This document shows, piece by piece, positions 28,148-39,162 of a stretch of DNA of 45,241 bases. The position numbers and the translations under genes are program-made. Numbering within the stretch: position 1 is the stretch's first letter; each line of letters starts with the position of its first letter. The DNA lies in assembly GCA_021462625.1 (NCBI GenBank), contig JAJNAU010000012.1, forward strand, positions 1 to 45,241, in the 5' to 3' direction. This DNA comes from Shewanella sp. (GTDB lineage Bacteria; Pseudomonadota; Gammaproteobacteria; Enterobacterales; Shewanellaceae). The notes under the pieces were generated by a model. It worked only from the letters and a program-made list of their open reading frames with translations, was not told the origin of the DNA and made no database searches.

Positions 28148-30427
28148 ATGAAATTAGATCGGCGAACCTTTATCAAAGGTGCCGGTGTCGGCACCGCGAC
28201 CTGTGCCCTGGCAAGCATGTTGCCAGGGTCTTTGGCCGCGCTGGAGCGCACCGAGCTGAAAGGCTCTGGCAGCCAGGTAGCCAGTATCTGCGAAATGTGC
28301 TCTACCCGCTGCCCTATCTCTGCCCGGGTAGTGAATGGCAAGAACGTCTCCATTCTGGGTAACCCCAAGGCCGAGTCCTTCGGCGGTGCCGTGTGTGCCC
28401 GTGGTGGCGCAGGTCACAGCCAATTGTATGACAAACAACGTATCGTCAAGCCTTTGAAGCGGGTTGGTGAGCGTGGCGAAGGTCAGTGGCAGGAGATCGA
28501 ATGGGATGAAGCCTATGCCATCATCGCCGACAATCTGACCCGTATTAAGAAAGAACACGGCCCGGAAGCCGTCGCCTTTTCCTCCAAATCCGGTTCTCTA
28601 GCTGGTCACTTGTTCCATCTTGCCAAAGCCTACGGCAGCCCAAATACCTTTACCCACGCCAGCACTTGTCCGGGTGGTTATGTGGTTGCTGCTAAAGCCA
28701 TGTTCGGGGACAAACTCAAGAGGGATTTGCTGAACTCCAAATACATCATCAACTTCGGCCATAACCTGTATGAAGGCATCAATATGTCCGAAACCCGCGG
28801 CATGATGCAGGCGCAAATGGAAAAAGGCGCCAAGTTGGTGGTATTCGAGCCTCGGTTCTCGGTAGTCGCCGACAAGGCCGACGAGTGGTACGCCATCAAG
28901 CCGGGGACAGACGTAGCTGTGGCGCTGGCTATCTGTCATGTATTAATTGAAGAAAAGCTGTATGACAAAGCCTTTATCGATCGCTATGTCTCCGGCTTTG
29001 AAGCCTTCGCCAATGAAGTGAAAGCCTATACCCCTGAATGGGCTGAATCAGTTTCCGATGTGCCCGCCGAAGATATCCGCCGCATCACCCGTGAATACGC
29101 CGCTGCAGCGCCCCATGCCTGCGTTGATTTCGGTCATCGCTCTACCTTCACCACTGAAGAATTTGAGATGCGCCGCGCCCTGTATGCCGCCAACGTACTG
29201 ATTGGCAATATCGAGCGTGAAGGTGGCCTTTATTTCAGCAAGAAGGCTTCGACCTATAACAAGTTTGCCGGTGAGCAAGTGGCGCCATCACTGGTCAAGC
29301 CAGGCGTAAAAGATATGCCCAAGTCAGACGCCAAGCGTATCGACATGGTGGATGAGCAGTACGCCATGATGTGGTCCTCCGGCGGTGTCTACCAGACCAT
29401 TCTGGACGCCAGCCTTGAGGCCAAACCTTATCAGCTGCGCGGCTGGGTCATGAGCCGCACCAACCCAATGCAGACCATGACAGATCGTGCCCGCATTGTG
29501 GAAACCATGAAGAAGCTGGAGTTTGTGGTGTGCTGCGACATCTACATCAGTGAAAGTGCCGCCTATGCCGATATCTTCCTGCCTGAGTCTACTTATCTGG
29601 AACGGGATGAAGAGATCGCCGATAATTCCGGCAAGAACCCCGCTTACTATGTACGCCAGAAGGTGGTCGAGCCTATCGGCAACACCCGCCCAAGCTGGCA
29701 GATCTGGAAAGAAGTGGGCGAGTCCATGGGGCTGGGGCAGTACTTCCCCTGGGACAACATTGAAACTCTGCAACTGTTCCAGACAGGCGGCAATGTCGCT
29801 CTGCTGAACAAGATTAAGCAGGATGGCTATGTCAGCTATGGCAAGCCACTGATGCTGCGCGAACGCGACATAGTGCAGAACTTTGTGGCGGCCTATCCCA
29901 ATGCCAAAGCGTCAGATGAAGATGGCACCTACGCCAGCGCCCTGACCTTCAAGACTCCGAGCGGCAAGATTGAACTGAGCTCAGACAAGGTCGAGCAGAT
30001 GGCACCGGGTCGCGGCGTAATCCGTTACCGCGAAGTGAACATGAAAAAGCCTGATGAGCTGTTCTTTATTCAGGGCAAAGTCGCGGTACACACCAACGGT
30101 GGCAGTCAGAACGTGCCTATGCTGGCCAACCTGATGTCAGACAACGCCGTGTGGATCCACCCGGTCACCGCGGGCCTGAACAATATTCAGAGCGGCGACA
30201 AAATCCGCATCTACAACGATACCGGCAGCGAGGAAGGTCATGCACTGGTGACACCGGGTATTCGTCCTGACACTGTCTTCGCCTACATGGGTTTTGGCTC
30301 CAAAAACAAAGAGCTATCACGCGCTACCGGCAAGGGCGTGCACTGCGGCAACCTGCTGCCCCACGTCACTTCGCCCGTGACCGGTATGACCCTGCACACC
30401 ACAGGCGTGAAGATCGCCAAGATTTAA
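28148..30427 (+). CDS. psrA: Thiosulfate/polysulfide reductase catalytic subunit (PsrA/PhsA)
   Basis: The 759-residue molybdopterin-guanine-dinucleotide oxidoreductase, exported folded by the Tat system (R5-R6 in RRTFIKG, followed by a hydrophobic stretch). It has a [4Fe-4S] site from C48, C51, C55 and C83. C174 in TCPGGY is the expected molybdenum ligand, as in Thermus PsrA and Salmonella PhsA. The C-terminal molydopterin dinucleotide-binding domain is at about 630-750. The length equals PhsA (758) and is well below tetrathionate reductase TtrA (over 1000). The reaction is two-electron reduction of thiosulfate or polysulfide to sulfide in the periplasm. First gene of psrABC. Substrate choice cannot be settled by sequence; the related S. 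oneidensis enzyme handles both thiosulfate and elemental sulfur. Confidence 0.92.
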   Translation: MKLDRRTFIKGAGVGTATCALASMLPGSLAALERTELKGSGSQVASICEMCSTRCPISARVVNGKNVSILGNPKAESFGGAVCARGGAGHSQLYDKQRIVKPLKRVGERGEGQWQEIEWDEAYAIIADNLTRIKKEHGPEAVAFSSKSGSLAGHLFHLAKAYGSPNTFTHASTCPGGYVVAAKAMFGDKLKRDLLNSKYIINFGHNLYEGINMSETRGMMQAQMEKGAKLVVFEPRFSVVADKADEWYAIKPGTDVAVALAICHVLIEEKLYDKAFIDRYVSGFEAFANEVKAYTPEWAESVSDVPAEDIRRITREYAAAAPHACVDFGHRSTFTTEEFEMRRALYAANVLIGNIEREGGLYFSKKASTYNKFAGEQVAPSLVKPGVKDMPKSDAKRIDMVDEQYAMMWSSGGVYQTILDASLEAKPYQLRGWVMSRTNPMQTMTDRARIVETMKKLEFVVCCDIYISESAAYADIFLPESTYLERDEEIADNSGKNPAYYVRQKVVEPIGNTRPSWQIWKEVGESMGLGQYFPWDNIETLQLFQTGGNVALLNKIKQDGYVSYGKPLMLRERDIVQNFVAAYPNAKASDEDGTYASALTFKTPSGKIELSSDKVEQMAPGRGVIRYREVNMKKPDELFFIQGKVAVHTNGGSQNVPMLANLMSDNAVWIHPVTAGLNNIQSGDKIRIYNDTGSEEGHALVTPGIRPDTVFAYMGFGSKNKELSRATGKGVHCGNLLPHVTSPVTGMTLHTTGVKIAKI

Positions 30428-30439
30428 TCGGAGTCCAAT

Positions 30440-31012
30440 ATGACTAAGCGTTATGTTCTCGTGCACGATGAAAACAAGTGCATCGGCTGTCAGGCCTGCA
30501 ACGTGGCCTGCCGCAGTGAAAACAATGTGCCTGAGTCGGTGACCCGACTGCAGGTTCGTATCGAAGGCCCTTACGGTAACTACCCGCATCTGCACTTCAA
30601 GTACAACCGGGTGTCCTGTGAGCAGTGTGAAAATGCTCCCTGTGTGAAGGTGTGCCCAACCGGCGCCGCCTATGTAGACGACAACGGTATTGTCTCCATC
30701 AATGAAGACAAGTGTGTGGGCTGCCTCTACTGCGTTGCCGCCTGCCCCTACAAAGTGCGCTTTATCAACCCTGAAACCCGGGTACCGGACAAGTGTAACT
30801 ACTGTAAAGATACACGTCTGGCCCGTGGGCAGCAGCCTGCCTGTGTCAGCGTATGCCCAACCCAGGCTCTGGTGTTTGGCGATGCCAATGACCCGGACAG
30901 CGAAGTTCGCAAAGTACTGGATACCAAACCAAGTTATCAGCACAAGGTACACCTTGGCACCCAGCCACGTCTGTACCGCATTCCTGGCCGTAAAGGAGGG
31001 ATCCAAGCATGA
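30440..31012 (+). CDS. psrB: Iron-sulfur electron-transfer subunit PsrB
   Basis: A 190-residue DMSO-reductase-type ferredoxin subunit with 16 cysteines in four groups, enough for four [4Fe-4S] clusters. The groups are C14/17/20/24, C60/63/68/72, C92/95/98/102 and C119/122/135/139. It passes electrons from the membrane subunit to the catalytic subunit. It has no signal of its own and would be carried out by the Tat signal of PsrA. The GGAG ribosome site is well placed, 12 bp after psrA, and the end overlaps psrC by 4 nt. Confidence 0.94.
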   Translation: MTKRYVLVHDENKCIGCQACNVACRSENNVPESVTRLQVRIEGPYGNYPHLHFKYNRVSCEQCENAPCVKVCPTGAAYVDDNGIVSINEDKCVGCLYCVAACPYKVRFINPETRVPDKCNYCKDTRLARGQQPACVSVCPTQALVFGDANDPDSEVRKVLDTKPSYQHKVHLGTQPRLYRIPGRKGGIQA

Positions 31013-31956
31013 ACAATATCTGGGGCTCCATGGAGCAATATGATCCCGTCGTCTGGAACTGGATTATCGCCGTCTACCTGTTTATGGCCGGTCTTTCCGC
31101 CGGCTCCATGTTGGTGGCTATCGGCCTGAAATGGTACAAACAGGCCCGCGGCCTGCCTTCAGAAGGTCTGCCGGTTATCAAGGCAGCTGGGGTACTGGGC
31201 CCACTGGCCATCTGTTTGGGTATGGCGCTGCTGGTGCTGGATTTGACCAAACCGTTCCACTTCTACCTGATTTTGATCAACTACAACCTGACCTCGGTGA
31301 TGGCCTGGGGTGTGATTGCCCTGCTGCTGTATATCCCACTGGTGTTTGTGTTCGCCGGTCTGGTGTTTGAAAAGCAGGTGCTCAAGTTCGCTCCCTGGCT
31401 GGGTGGGGTATTGAAAGCCTGCCGTCAGGTGGAAGGCACGCTGAACAAGGTGATCTTCGCCCTGGCTCTGGGTGTGGGCGTATACACAGGCTTCCTGCTG
31501 TCGGCCATGATCAGCTACCCAATCCTGAACACTGCGGTTCTGCCTGCGCTGTTTCTGGCATCGGCGCTGTCTGTAGGCTCAGCCGGTAACATCCTGGTGG
31601 CGACTTTGTTCTTCAGCAAGAAAGAGTCTGACTGTATCGAGCAGGTACACAGAATCGAATACCCGGTGGCCTTCAACGAAGCCCTGTGTCTGGTACTGCT
31701 GTTTGTGGGTCTGAACTTCTCCGGTCCAGCCGCGCAGGCCGCGACCTCAGCGATCACCACAGGTGCCTGGGCCGGGGTATTCTGGATTGGCGTAGTAGGT
31801 CTGGGTCTGGCCGTGCCGGTACTGGCTTCCACTCTGGCACCCAAGTCCTGGAAACACAGCAAGGGCTTTTTGATTGCGGTATCCAGCTGCACCATCCTTG
31901 GAGTACTGGCATTGCGTCACTTCGTGGTTTACGCCGGTCAGAGCTATATTAGCTAA
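31009..31956 (+). CDS. psrC: NrfD-type quinol-oxidising membrane subunit PsrC
   Basis: A 315-residue integral membrane protein with eight or nine hydrophobic segments, of the NrfD/PsrC family (Wolinella PsrC has about 317 residues). It would oxidise menaquinol and anchor PsrAB on the periplasmic face. It differs from PhsC of Salmonella, which is a shorter dihaem cytochrome b, and no haem histidine pattern of that type is apparent. Translation is coupled to psrB through a 4-nt overlap. A strong terminator follows 63 bp later. Confidence 0.93.
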   Translation: MNNIWGSMEQYDPVVWNWIIAVYLFMAGLSAGSMLVAIGLKWYKQARGLPSEGLPVIKAAGVLGPLAICLGMALLVLDLTKPFHFYLILINYNLTSVMAWGVIALLLYIPLVFVFAGLVFEKQVLKFAPWLGGVLKACRQVEGTLNKVIFALALGVGVYTGFLLSAMISYPILNTAVLPALFLASALSVGSAGNILVATLFFSKKESDCIEQVHRIEYPVAFNEALCLVLLFVGLNFSGPAAQAATSAITTGAWAGVFWIGVVGLGLAVPVLASTLAPKSWKHSKGFLIAVSSCTILGVLALRHFVVYAGQSYIS

Positions 31957-32018
31957 TCCCGGACATTCACTCCGACAAGACGACATCTCTCGTGACATAA
32001 CTGACATAACTGAGAGAG

Positions 32019-32049
32019 AAAAAGGGGCGCCAATCGGCGCTCCTTTTTT
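32019..32049. terminator. Terminator after psrC, shared with fadL
   Basis: Stem GGGGCGCC with GGCGCTCC (one G-T pair), loop AATC, flanked by an A-run and by six T. It can act for psrABC on the plus strand and for fadL on the minus strand. Just upstream is a short direct repeat TGACATAAC, twice in a row. Confidence 0.85.
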
Positions 32050-32105
32050 ATGTATTTACCGTTCAAGCAACTTGTATAGACAAGCTTTGCAACGCTGGCT
32101 TCAAG

Positions 32106-33443
32106 TTAGAACTTGTAGCTGGCCTGTACACCGAACAGTACCAGATCACCACTGGTGGTACCGGTGAAGGCGCCGCCAAACAGGGCTGCAGACTTATCTG
32201 ACTCAATGCCCGGACGTGGCTCAGTTACAGGAGACTCGTCAGCCAGGATGTAGGTCAGACCGGCATCGAAGGTCAGGTTATCGCTGTATTCGTAGCCATA
32301 ACCCACACTGAACCAATATCTGTCCATCTCAGGGATGGTCAGGGTACGGTTGGCATCGGTTACCGCAGACTTGTCGTAAGCCACACCGGCACGCAGCACC
32401 GACTTGGCATCCAGCTGATAAGTACCACCAATGGCGAAGCGGTAGTTGTCGCGCCAGTTTTCCTGCTTCACCAATTGCTCTGGCTGTGCAACTAGATATG
32501 GGATCTGGGCTTCCAGCTTCTCGAAAGAGCTCCAGTCAGTCCAGTTGATACTGGCGTGCATGGCAAACTTGTCAGTCAGCTGATGGAAAGAGGCAATTTC
32601 AGCAGTCGCTGGCAGAGTGAGCTCCATACTACCCGCATATTCGGCCTGAGGAGCCAAGCCCATTTCCCTCGCAGCCAGGTTGAATGCAAAACCATTGGCA
32701 TGGCCTTCCAGATTCAGATCTACTGCAGAGCGGTAGTTCACACCGATACGGTTATCGGCGTTGATCTGCCAGGCACCGCCCAACTGCCAACCCCAGGCGA
32801 TATCATCACCTTCCATATACTTGAGAGTATCACCGGCCTGCACATTGAACGTTGGCACATCGGCACTGCTCTTGGCACCAATGCTGCCTTCACCGTAAAC
32901 CAGGCGCAAGCCCCAACCGATACTCAGTTGGTCGTTCATGCGATAAGCAATATTGGGGTTGAACTCCACTGTGGTCACGGCCGCTTCATTACCAAACTGA
33001 GTACCCAAAAATGAATCATCCAGTTCAGTCGCCATACCAAAGTTGGTTCCCATAGCCAGACCGACTACCCACTGGTCATTCAGCTGATGAGAAACATAGA
33101 AGTTAGGTACGAAAGCAGCGTCAGCAATATCTTTGGCCTGAGTCGCCACAGGAGCACCAGTAGGCTTGCCATCCAGACCTACAGGCACTGTATGACCTTT
33201 GATATCGATATTAGGCACCACCAGGATGCCGCCGGCAGAAACCTGAGTTCCCTTGAGGTAGGTCAGCATGGCCGGATTACGGAACTGAGCTGAGGCGTTG
33301 TCGGCCATCGCCGCTTCACCAGCATAAGCACGGCCCAAACCTGTCGCTGAGTATTCAGCCAACTGAAAACCGGCTGCCTGAACCTGAGCCGTCATCCCCA
33401 AAAGCGCCGAAGTAATGGCAAGAGTTAATGTACGCTGTTTCAT
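32106..33443 (-). CDS. fadL: FadL-family outer-membrane fatty-acid transporter
   Basis: A 445-residue outer-membrane beta-barrel for uptake of long-chain fatty acids or other hydrophobic compounds. It has a cleavable signal peptide (about 1-23, ending VQAAG). The mature protein begins with the FadL hatch and its conserved stretch GFQLAEYSATGLGRAY, and the NPA motif (RNPAMLTYL) follows. The last residue is the phenylalanine typical of barrel assembly (QASYKF). It is a single gene with its own promoter and a possible operator in its leader. Confidence 0.93.
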   Translation of the reverse strand: MKQRTLTLAITSALLGMTAQVQAAGFQLAEYSATGLGRAYAGEAAMADNASAQFRNPAMLTYLKGTQVSAGGILVVPNIDIKGHTVPVGLDGKPTGAPVATQAKDIADAAFVPNFYVSHQLNDQWVVGLAMGTNFGMATELDDSFLGTQFGNEAAVTTVEFNPNIAYRMNDQLSIGWGLRLVYGEGSIGAKSSADVPTFNVQAGDTLKYMEGDDIAWGWQLGGAWQINADNRIGVNYRSAVDLNLEGHANGFAFNLAAREMGLAPQAEYAGSMELTLPATAEIASFHQLTDKFAMHASINWTDWSSFEKLEAQIPYLVAQPEQLVKQENWRDNYRFAIGGTYQLDAKSVLRAGVAYDKSAVTDANRTLTIPEMDRYWFSVGYGYEYSDNLTFDAGLTYILADESPVTEPRPGIESDKSAALFGGAFTGTTSGDLVLFGVQASYKF

Positions 33444-33473
33444 TGTTATTCTCTGTTTATTTACGACAACAAA

Positions 33474-33491
33474 TTAGAGTTTGCACTCTAA
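33474..33491. promoter_or_regulatory. Perfect inverted repeat in the fadL leader
   Basis: TTAGAGT and ACTCTAA face each other around TTGC, 31 bp before the fadL ATG and 14-31 bp downstream of the candidate -10, a typical place for a repressor. It matches neither the FadR nor the PsrA-repressor consensus that I know. Confidence 0.45.
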
Positions 33492-33504
33492 GGTTTAGTG
33501 AAAC

Positions 33505-33532
33505 AGTGTACTTGCACAGCATATTTTTGCAA
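33505..33532 (-). promoter_or_regulatory. Candidate fadL promoter
   Basis: On the minus strand, -35 TTGCAA (33527-33532), 16-nt spacer and -10 TACACT (33505-33510), about 60 bp before the ATG. Confidence 0.45.
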
Positions 33533-33863
33533 TATATCAACCCAAAACAGAACATTTATCTACTTACTACACCTTAAATACATCTAAATGTGAGCACCTT
33601 CACCATCCCGCTAATAGCCCTGCGTACAACTTTGGAGGGATACTCGCTGAACAGCACAAAAAAATTTGAAAAAATAAAATTAAAATAAATTAAATACAAT
33701 AAGTTAAACAATCTTGGCGATGAAAACAGACGTTACCTTTTTCATCATCATAATTGCAGAATAATTCACTAACACCTATACATAACATGCTGACACAGTT
33801 GGATCGCCAAAACTAATTACCTTAAATTCAACATGTTACAAAGTCGGCGTCACCAAATAAAAG
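33533..33863. other. Gene-free stretch upstream of fadL with an A/T-rich block
   Basis: No open frame of interest. Positions 33658-33711 are nearly all A and T (runs such as AAAAAAATTTGAAAAAATAA), well below the GC content of the neighbours. It may be a curved or H-NS-bound stretch, but nothing more can be read from it. Confidence 0.5.
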
Positions 33864-33901
33864 CAAAAGGCTGCATAAGTCAGTGCTTACACAGCCTTTT
33901 C
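33864..33901 (-). terminator. Terminator of the leu operon
   Basis: Arms AAAAGGCTG and CAGCCTTTT pair, with a further TAAG/CTTA pairing inside. It lies about 70 bp beyond the leuD stop and ends in T4 on the minus strand. Confidence 0.7.
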
Positions 33902-33972
33902 AGCTAACAGTCCTGGTACATATGTACGCTGTATAGATCGGAATAAAGCCTGTATTAAGGGTTCGGTTGGCC

Positions 33973-34578
33973 CTACTGTCGCCACACCGGAATTTCCCCC
34001 TCGTAGGCGGAAATATCAACATCATGCTCCAGTGTCAGGCCGATAGCATCCAGACCCTTAAGTAACTTATGACGCGCAGATGGGGCGATATCAAACACAA
34101 ACTCATTGCCCAACGGCGAAATAACCTTTTGCTTATTCAGATCTACTGTCACTGCTGCGCCCTTAGCCGCCATCACCTCATCCATAATCTGCTGAACCTG
34201 CTCTTCAGGAAGCGCGACGGGCAATAATCCATTATTGATAGCATTGCCATAAAAGATATCGGCAAAGCTCGGCGCGATGATAACCCGCAAGCCATAATCC
34301 GCCAGTGCCCAAGGCGCATGTTCACGGCTGGAGCCACAACCAAAGTTTTCCCTGGCGATCAGAACCGATGCCCCCTTAAACCTTGGCTTATTGAGGACAA
34401 ACTCAGGATTGAGCTCAAGCCCGGCCTCATCCAGATAACGCCAGTCGTGAAACAGGTGCACACCAAAGCCATCGCGGGTCACCTTGGAGAGAAACTGCTT
34501 GGGAATTATCTGATCGGTATCCACATTGGCGTTATCCAGTACCACTGCCAGACCTGTATGTTGGGTAAATGCCTGCAT
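33973..34578 (-). CDS. leuD: 3-isopropylmalate dehydratase small subunit LeuD
   Basis: Small swivel-domain subunit of the isopropylmalate isomerase, which works with LeuC in leucine synthesis. The 201 residues match the E. coli length. Signature segments include DQIIPKQFL near residue 22 and the [14 protein letters not shown] loop, which binds the substrate carboxylates. It is the last gene of leuABCD, 2 bp after leuC. Confidence 0.97.
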   Translation of the reverse strand: MQAFTQHTGLAVVLDNANVDTDQIIPKQFLSKVTRDGFGVHLFHDWRYLDEAGLELNPEFVLNKPRFKGASVLIARENFGCGSSREHAPWALADYGLRVIIAPSFADIFYGNAINNGLLPVALPEEQVQQIMDEVMAAKGAAVTVDLNKQKVISPLGNEFVFDIAPSARHKLLKGLDAIGLTLEHDVDISAYEGEIPVWRQ

Positions 34579-34580
34579 GC

Positions 34581-36022
34581 TTATGCCTCCCTGCTGTCGG
34601 TGGTTGCGATAGGGCCGCGAATATCGATGAAGTGACCGGCGATGGCCGCTGCGGCCGCCATGGCAGGACTCACCAGATGAGTACGACTGCCCCGTCCCTG
34701 ACGTCCCTCGAAGTTACGGTTGCTGGTGGATGCGCAGCGATCTCCCGGCTCCAGTCTGTCATCATTCATCGCCAGACACATGGAGCAGCCCGGCAGGCGC
34801 CATTCAAATCCCGCATCTTTAAACACCTTGTCGAGCCCCTCGGCTTCGGCCTGCTGTTTAACCTGACCTGAGCCCGGCACCACTATGGCAGTTACGCTAT
34901 CAGCCACTTTACCACCGCGGATTTGAGCCGCGGCTGAGCGCAGATCTTCAATACGGGAGTTGGTGCAGGAACCGATAAATACCTTGTTGATGCTGACGGA
35001 CGTCATCCGCACACCCGGCTCCAGGCCTATGTATTTCAGAGCCTTCTCCATGGAGTCACGCAGCGAAGGATCCGCCTCATCCGTTGGATTGGGGACAGGC
35101 TGATCGATCGCCACCACCTGCCCGGGATTGGTACCCCAGGTCAGCTGAGGCGCAATCTGTTCGCCATTGAGCACCACCTCGGTGTCAAACACAGCGTCAT
35201 CATCCGTACCGAGCTGTTGCCAGGCGGCCACGGCCTGCAGCCACGCATCCCCTTTGGGGGCAAACTCCCGGCCTTTCAGATAGGCGATGGTCTTGGCATC
35301 CGGCGCCACCAACCCGGCCTTGGCACCCATTTCAATAGCCATATTGCACAGGGTCATGCGACCTTCCATGGACAGCTCACGGATCGCTTCACCGCAAAAC
35401 TCCACCACATGGCCGGTGCCGCCATCCATGCCAATCTTGCCGATAACGGCCAGCACGATATCTTTGGCTGTGATGCCAGCGCCCACCTTGCCTTTCACCT
35501 CAATCTTCATGGTCTTGGCTTTGAGCTGACGCAGGGTCTGGGTAGCCAGCACATGCTCCACTTCCGAGGTGCCGATACCAAATGCCAACGCTCCAAAAGC
35601 GCCATGGGTGGCGGTATGGGAATCGCCACAAACGATAACAGTACCTGGCAGGGTGATACCCAGCTCAGGCCCCATCACATGCACTATCCCCTGATTGGGG
35701 TGGTGAATGTCATACAGGCGAATACCGAACTCTTTACAGTTATGTGCCAGGGTTTCTACCTGAGTACGCGCCATGGGGCTTAACGCATCTAGACTGGCAC
35801 TCTTGGTGGAGGTGTTGTGGTCCATAGTGGCGAAGGTCTTTTGTGGCGCGCGCACCGGACGACCGGCGGTTTTCAACCCGCTGAACGCCTGAGGCGAAGT
35901 CACCTCATGCACTAGATGACGATCGACATAAAGAATTGGCGCTTCCCCCTTGGGCTCAGCCACGACATGGCTGTCCCAGATCTTTTCATACAGGGTTCTG
36001 GGCGCTTGTGTGTTATCAGTCA

Positions 36023-36023
<1 letters not shown>
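34581..36023 (-). CDS. leuC: 3-isopropylmalate dehydratase large subunit LeuC
   Basis: Aconitase-family large subunit that carries the [4Fe-4S] cluster and interconverts 2- and 3-isopropylmalate. The three cluster cysteines are visible in IGSCTNSR and in [19 protein letters not shown] is the conserved active-site region. At 480 residues it is about 14 longer than E. coli LeuC, from small insertions and a longer N-terminus. The start codon overlaps the leuB stop by one base (TGATG). Confidence 0.97.
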
Positions 36024-38675
<2,652 letters not shown>

Positions 38676-38715
38676 CACTCTTCTCCACTGCCCTGTTTCT
38701 CCCGGCTCAGGAGTC

Positions 38716-38744
38716 AAAAAAAACCCCGCGACTATTGCGCGGGG
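38716..38744 (-). terminator. leu attenuator terminator
   Basis: On the minus strand a 7-bp GC stem (CCCCGCG with CGCGGGG) around CAATAGT is followed by eight T. It lies between the leucine-rich leader peptide gene and leuA. This is the arrangement of transcription attenuation. Confidence 0.9.
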
Positions 38745-38777
38745 TGATGGAATTCAGGTGTTAACACAAAACCATGC

Positions 38778-38846
38778 CTAAGCCTTCCGCGCACCAAGTG
38801 CCAGAATCAATAGGTTTAGTAGCAACTGAGCTGAAAAATTACGCAT
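38778..38846 (-). CDS. leuL: leu operon leader peptide LeuL
   Basis: A 22-codon open frame beginning ATG CGT and ending TAG, too short for ordinary gene finding. The peptide starts MRNFSAQ and continues LLLNLLILAL, with seven leucines in ten residues (two of them adjacent CTA codons, three in total). It is 33 bp upstream of the attenuator terminator and downstream of a good promoter. In enteric bacteria ribosome stalling at such leucine codons, when charged leucyl-tRNA is scarce, prevents the terminator from forming. The same mechanism is inferred here. The peptide itself probably has no function. Confidence 0.88.
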   Translation of the reverse strand: MRNFSAQLLLNLLILALGARKA

Positions 38847-38899
38847 AGTCTTTAAATCAAATCCCATATAAGGTTCAATAAATGTTAACCCGCGCTTAT

Positions 38900-38928
38900 T
38901 TTTAACCCACCGATATTTACAGTGTCAA
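38900..38928 (-). promoter_or_regulatory. leuLABCD promoter
   Basis: On the minus strand, a perfect -35 TTGACA (38923-38928), 17-nt spacer and -10 TTAAAA (38900-38905), about 54 bp before leuL. Confidence 0.65.
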
Positions 38929-39162
38929 TCAAATTTTGCGCAAAATACATAAACTTTGGCCGCATTAAATTCCAGGAAGCCCGAACGTGTGCAGGCGATA
39001 CCTTAATACAACCCGCATAGGAGGTTAGGGTCTGCGGACCCTTGTCACTCAGCGAGCAACAAAAGGCTTGAAGGCAATCAGCACTATTGAAGGTCTATCC
39101 GGATAAATCAACATTGTGCTGGGCAGCATTCGCACCTTCCCCAACGCTTATTCAGACCTTGC
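38929..39162. other. Gene-free stretch between the leu promoter and recQ
   Basis: No gene seen. It contains the small hairpin AGGGTC/GACCCT around TGCG at 39027-39042, which resembles ones at 367-380 and 44919-44933. No convincing recQ terminator is visible. Confidence 0.5.

Noticed and set aside
30317..31006. 229-codon minus-strand open frame antisense to psrB
   Set aside because: psrB has 16 correctly spaced cysteines on the other strand, so this is its shadow.
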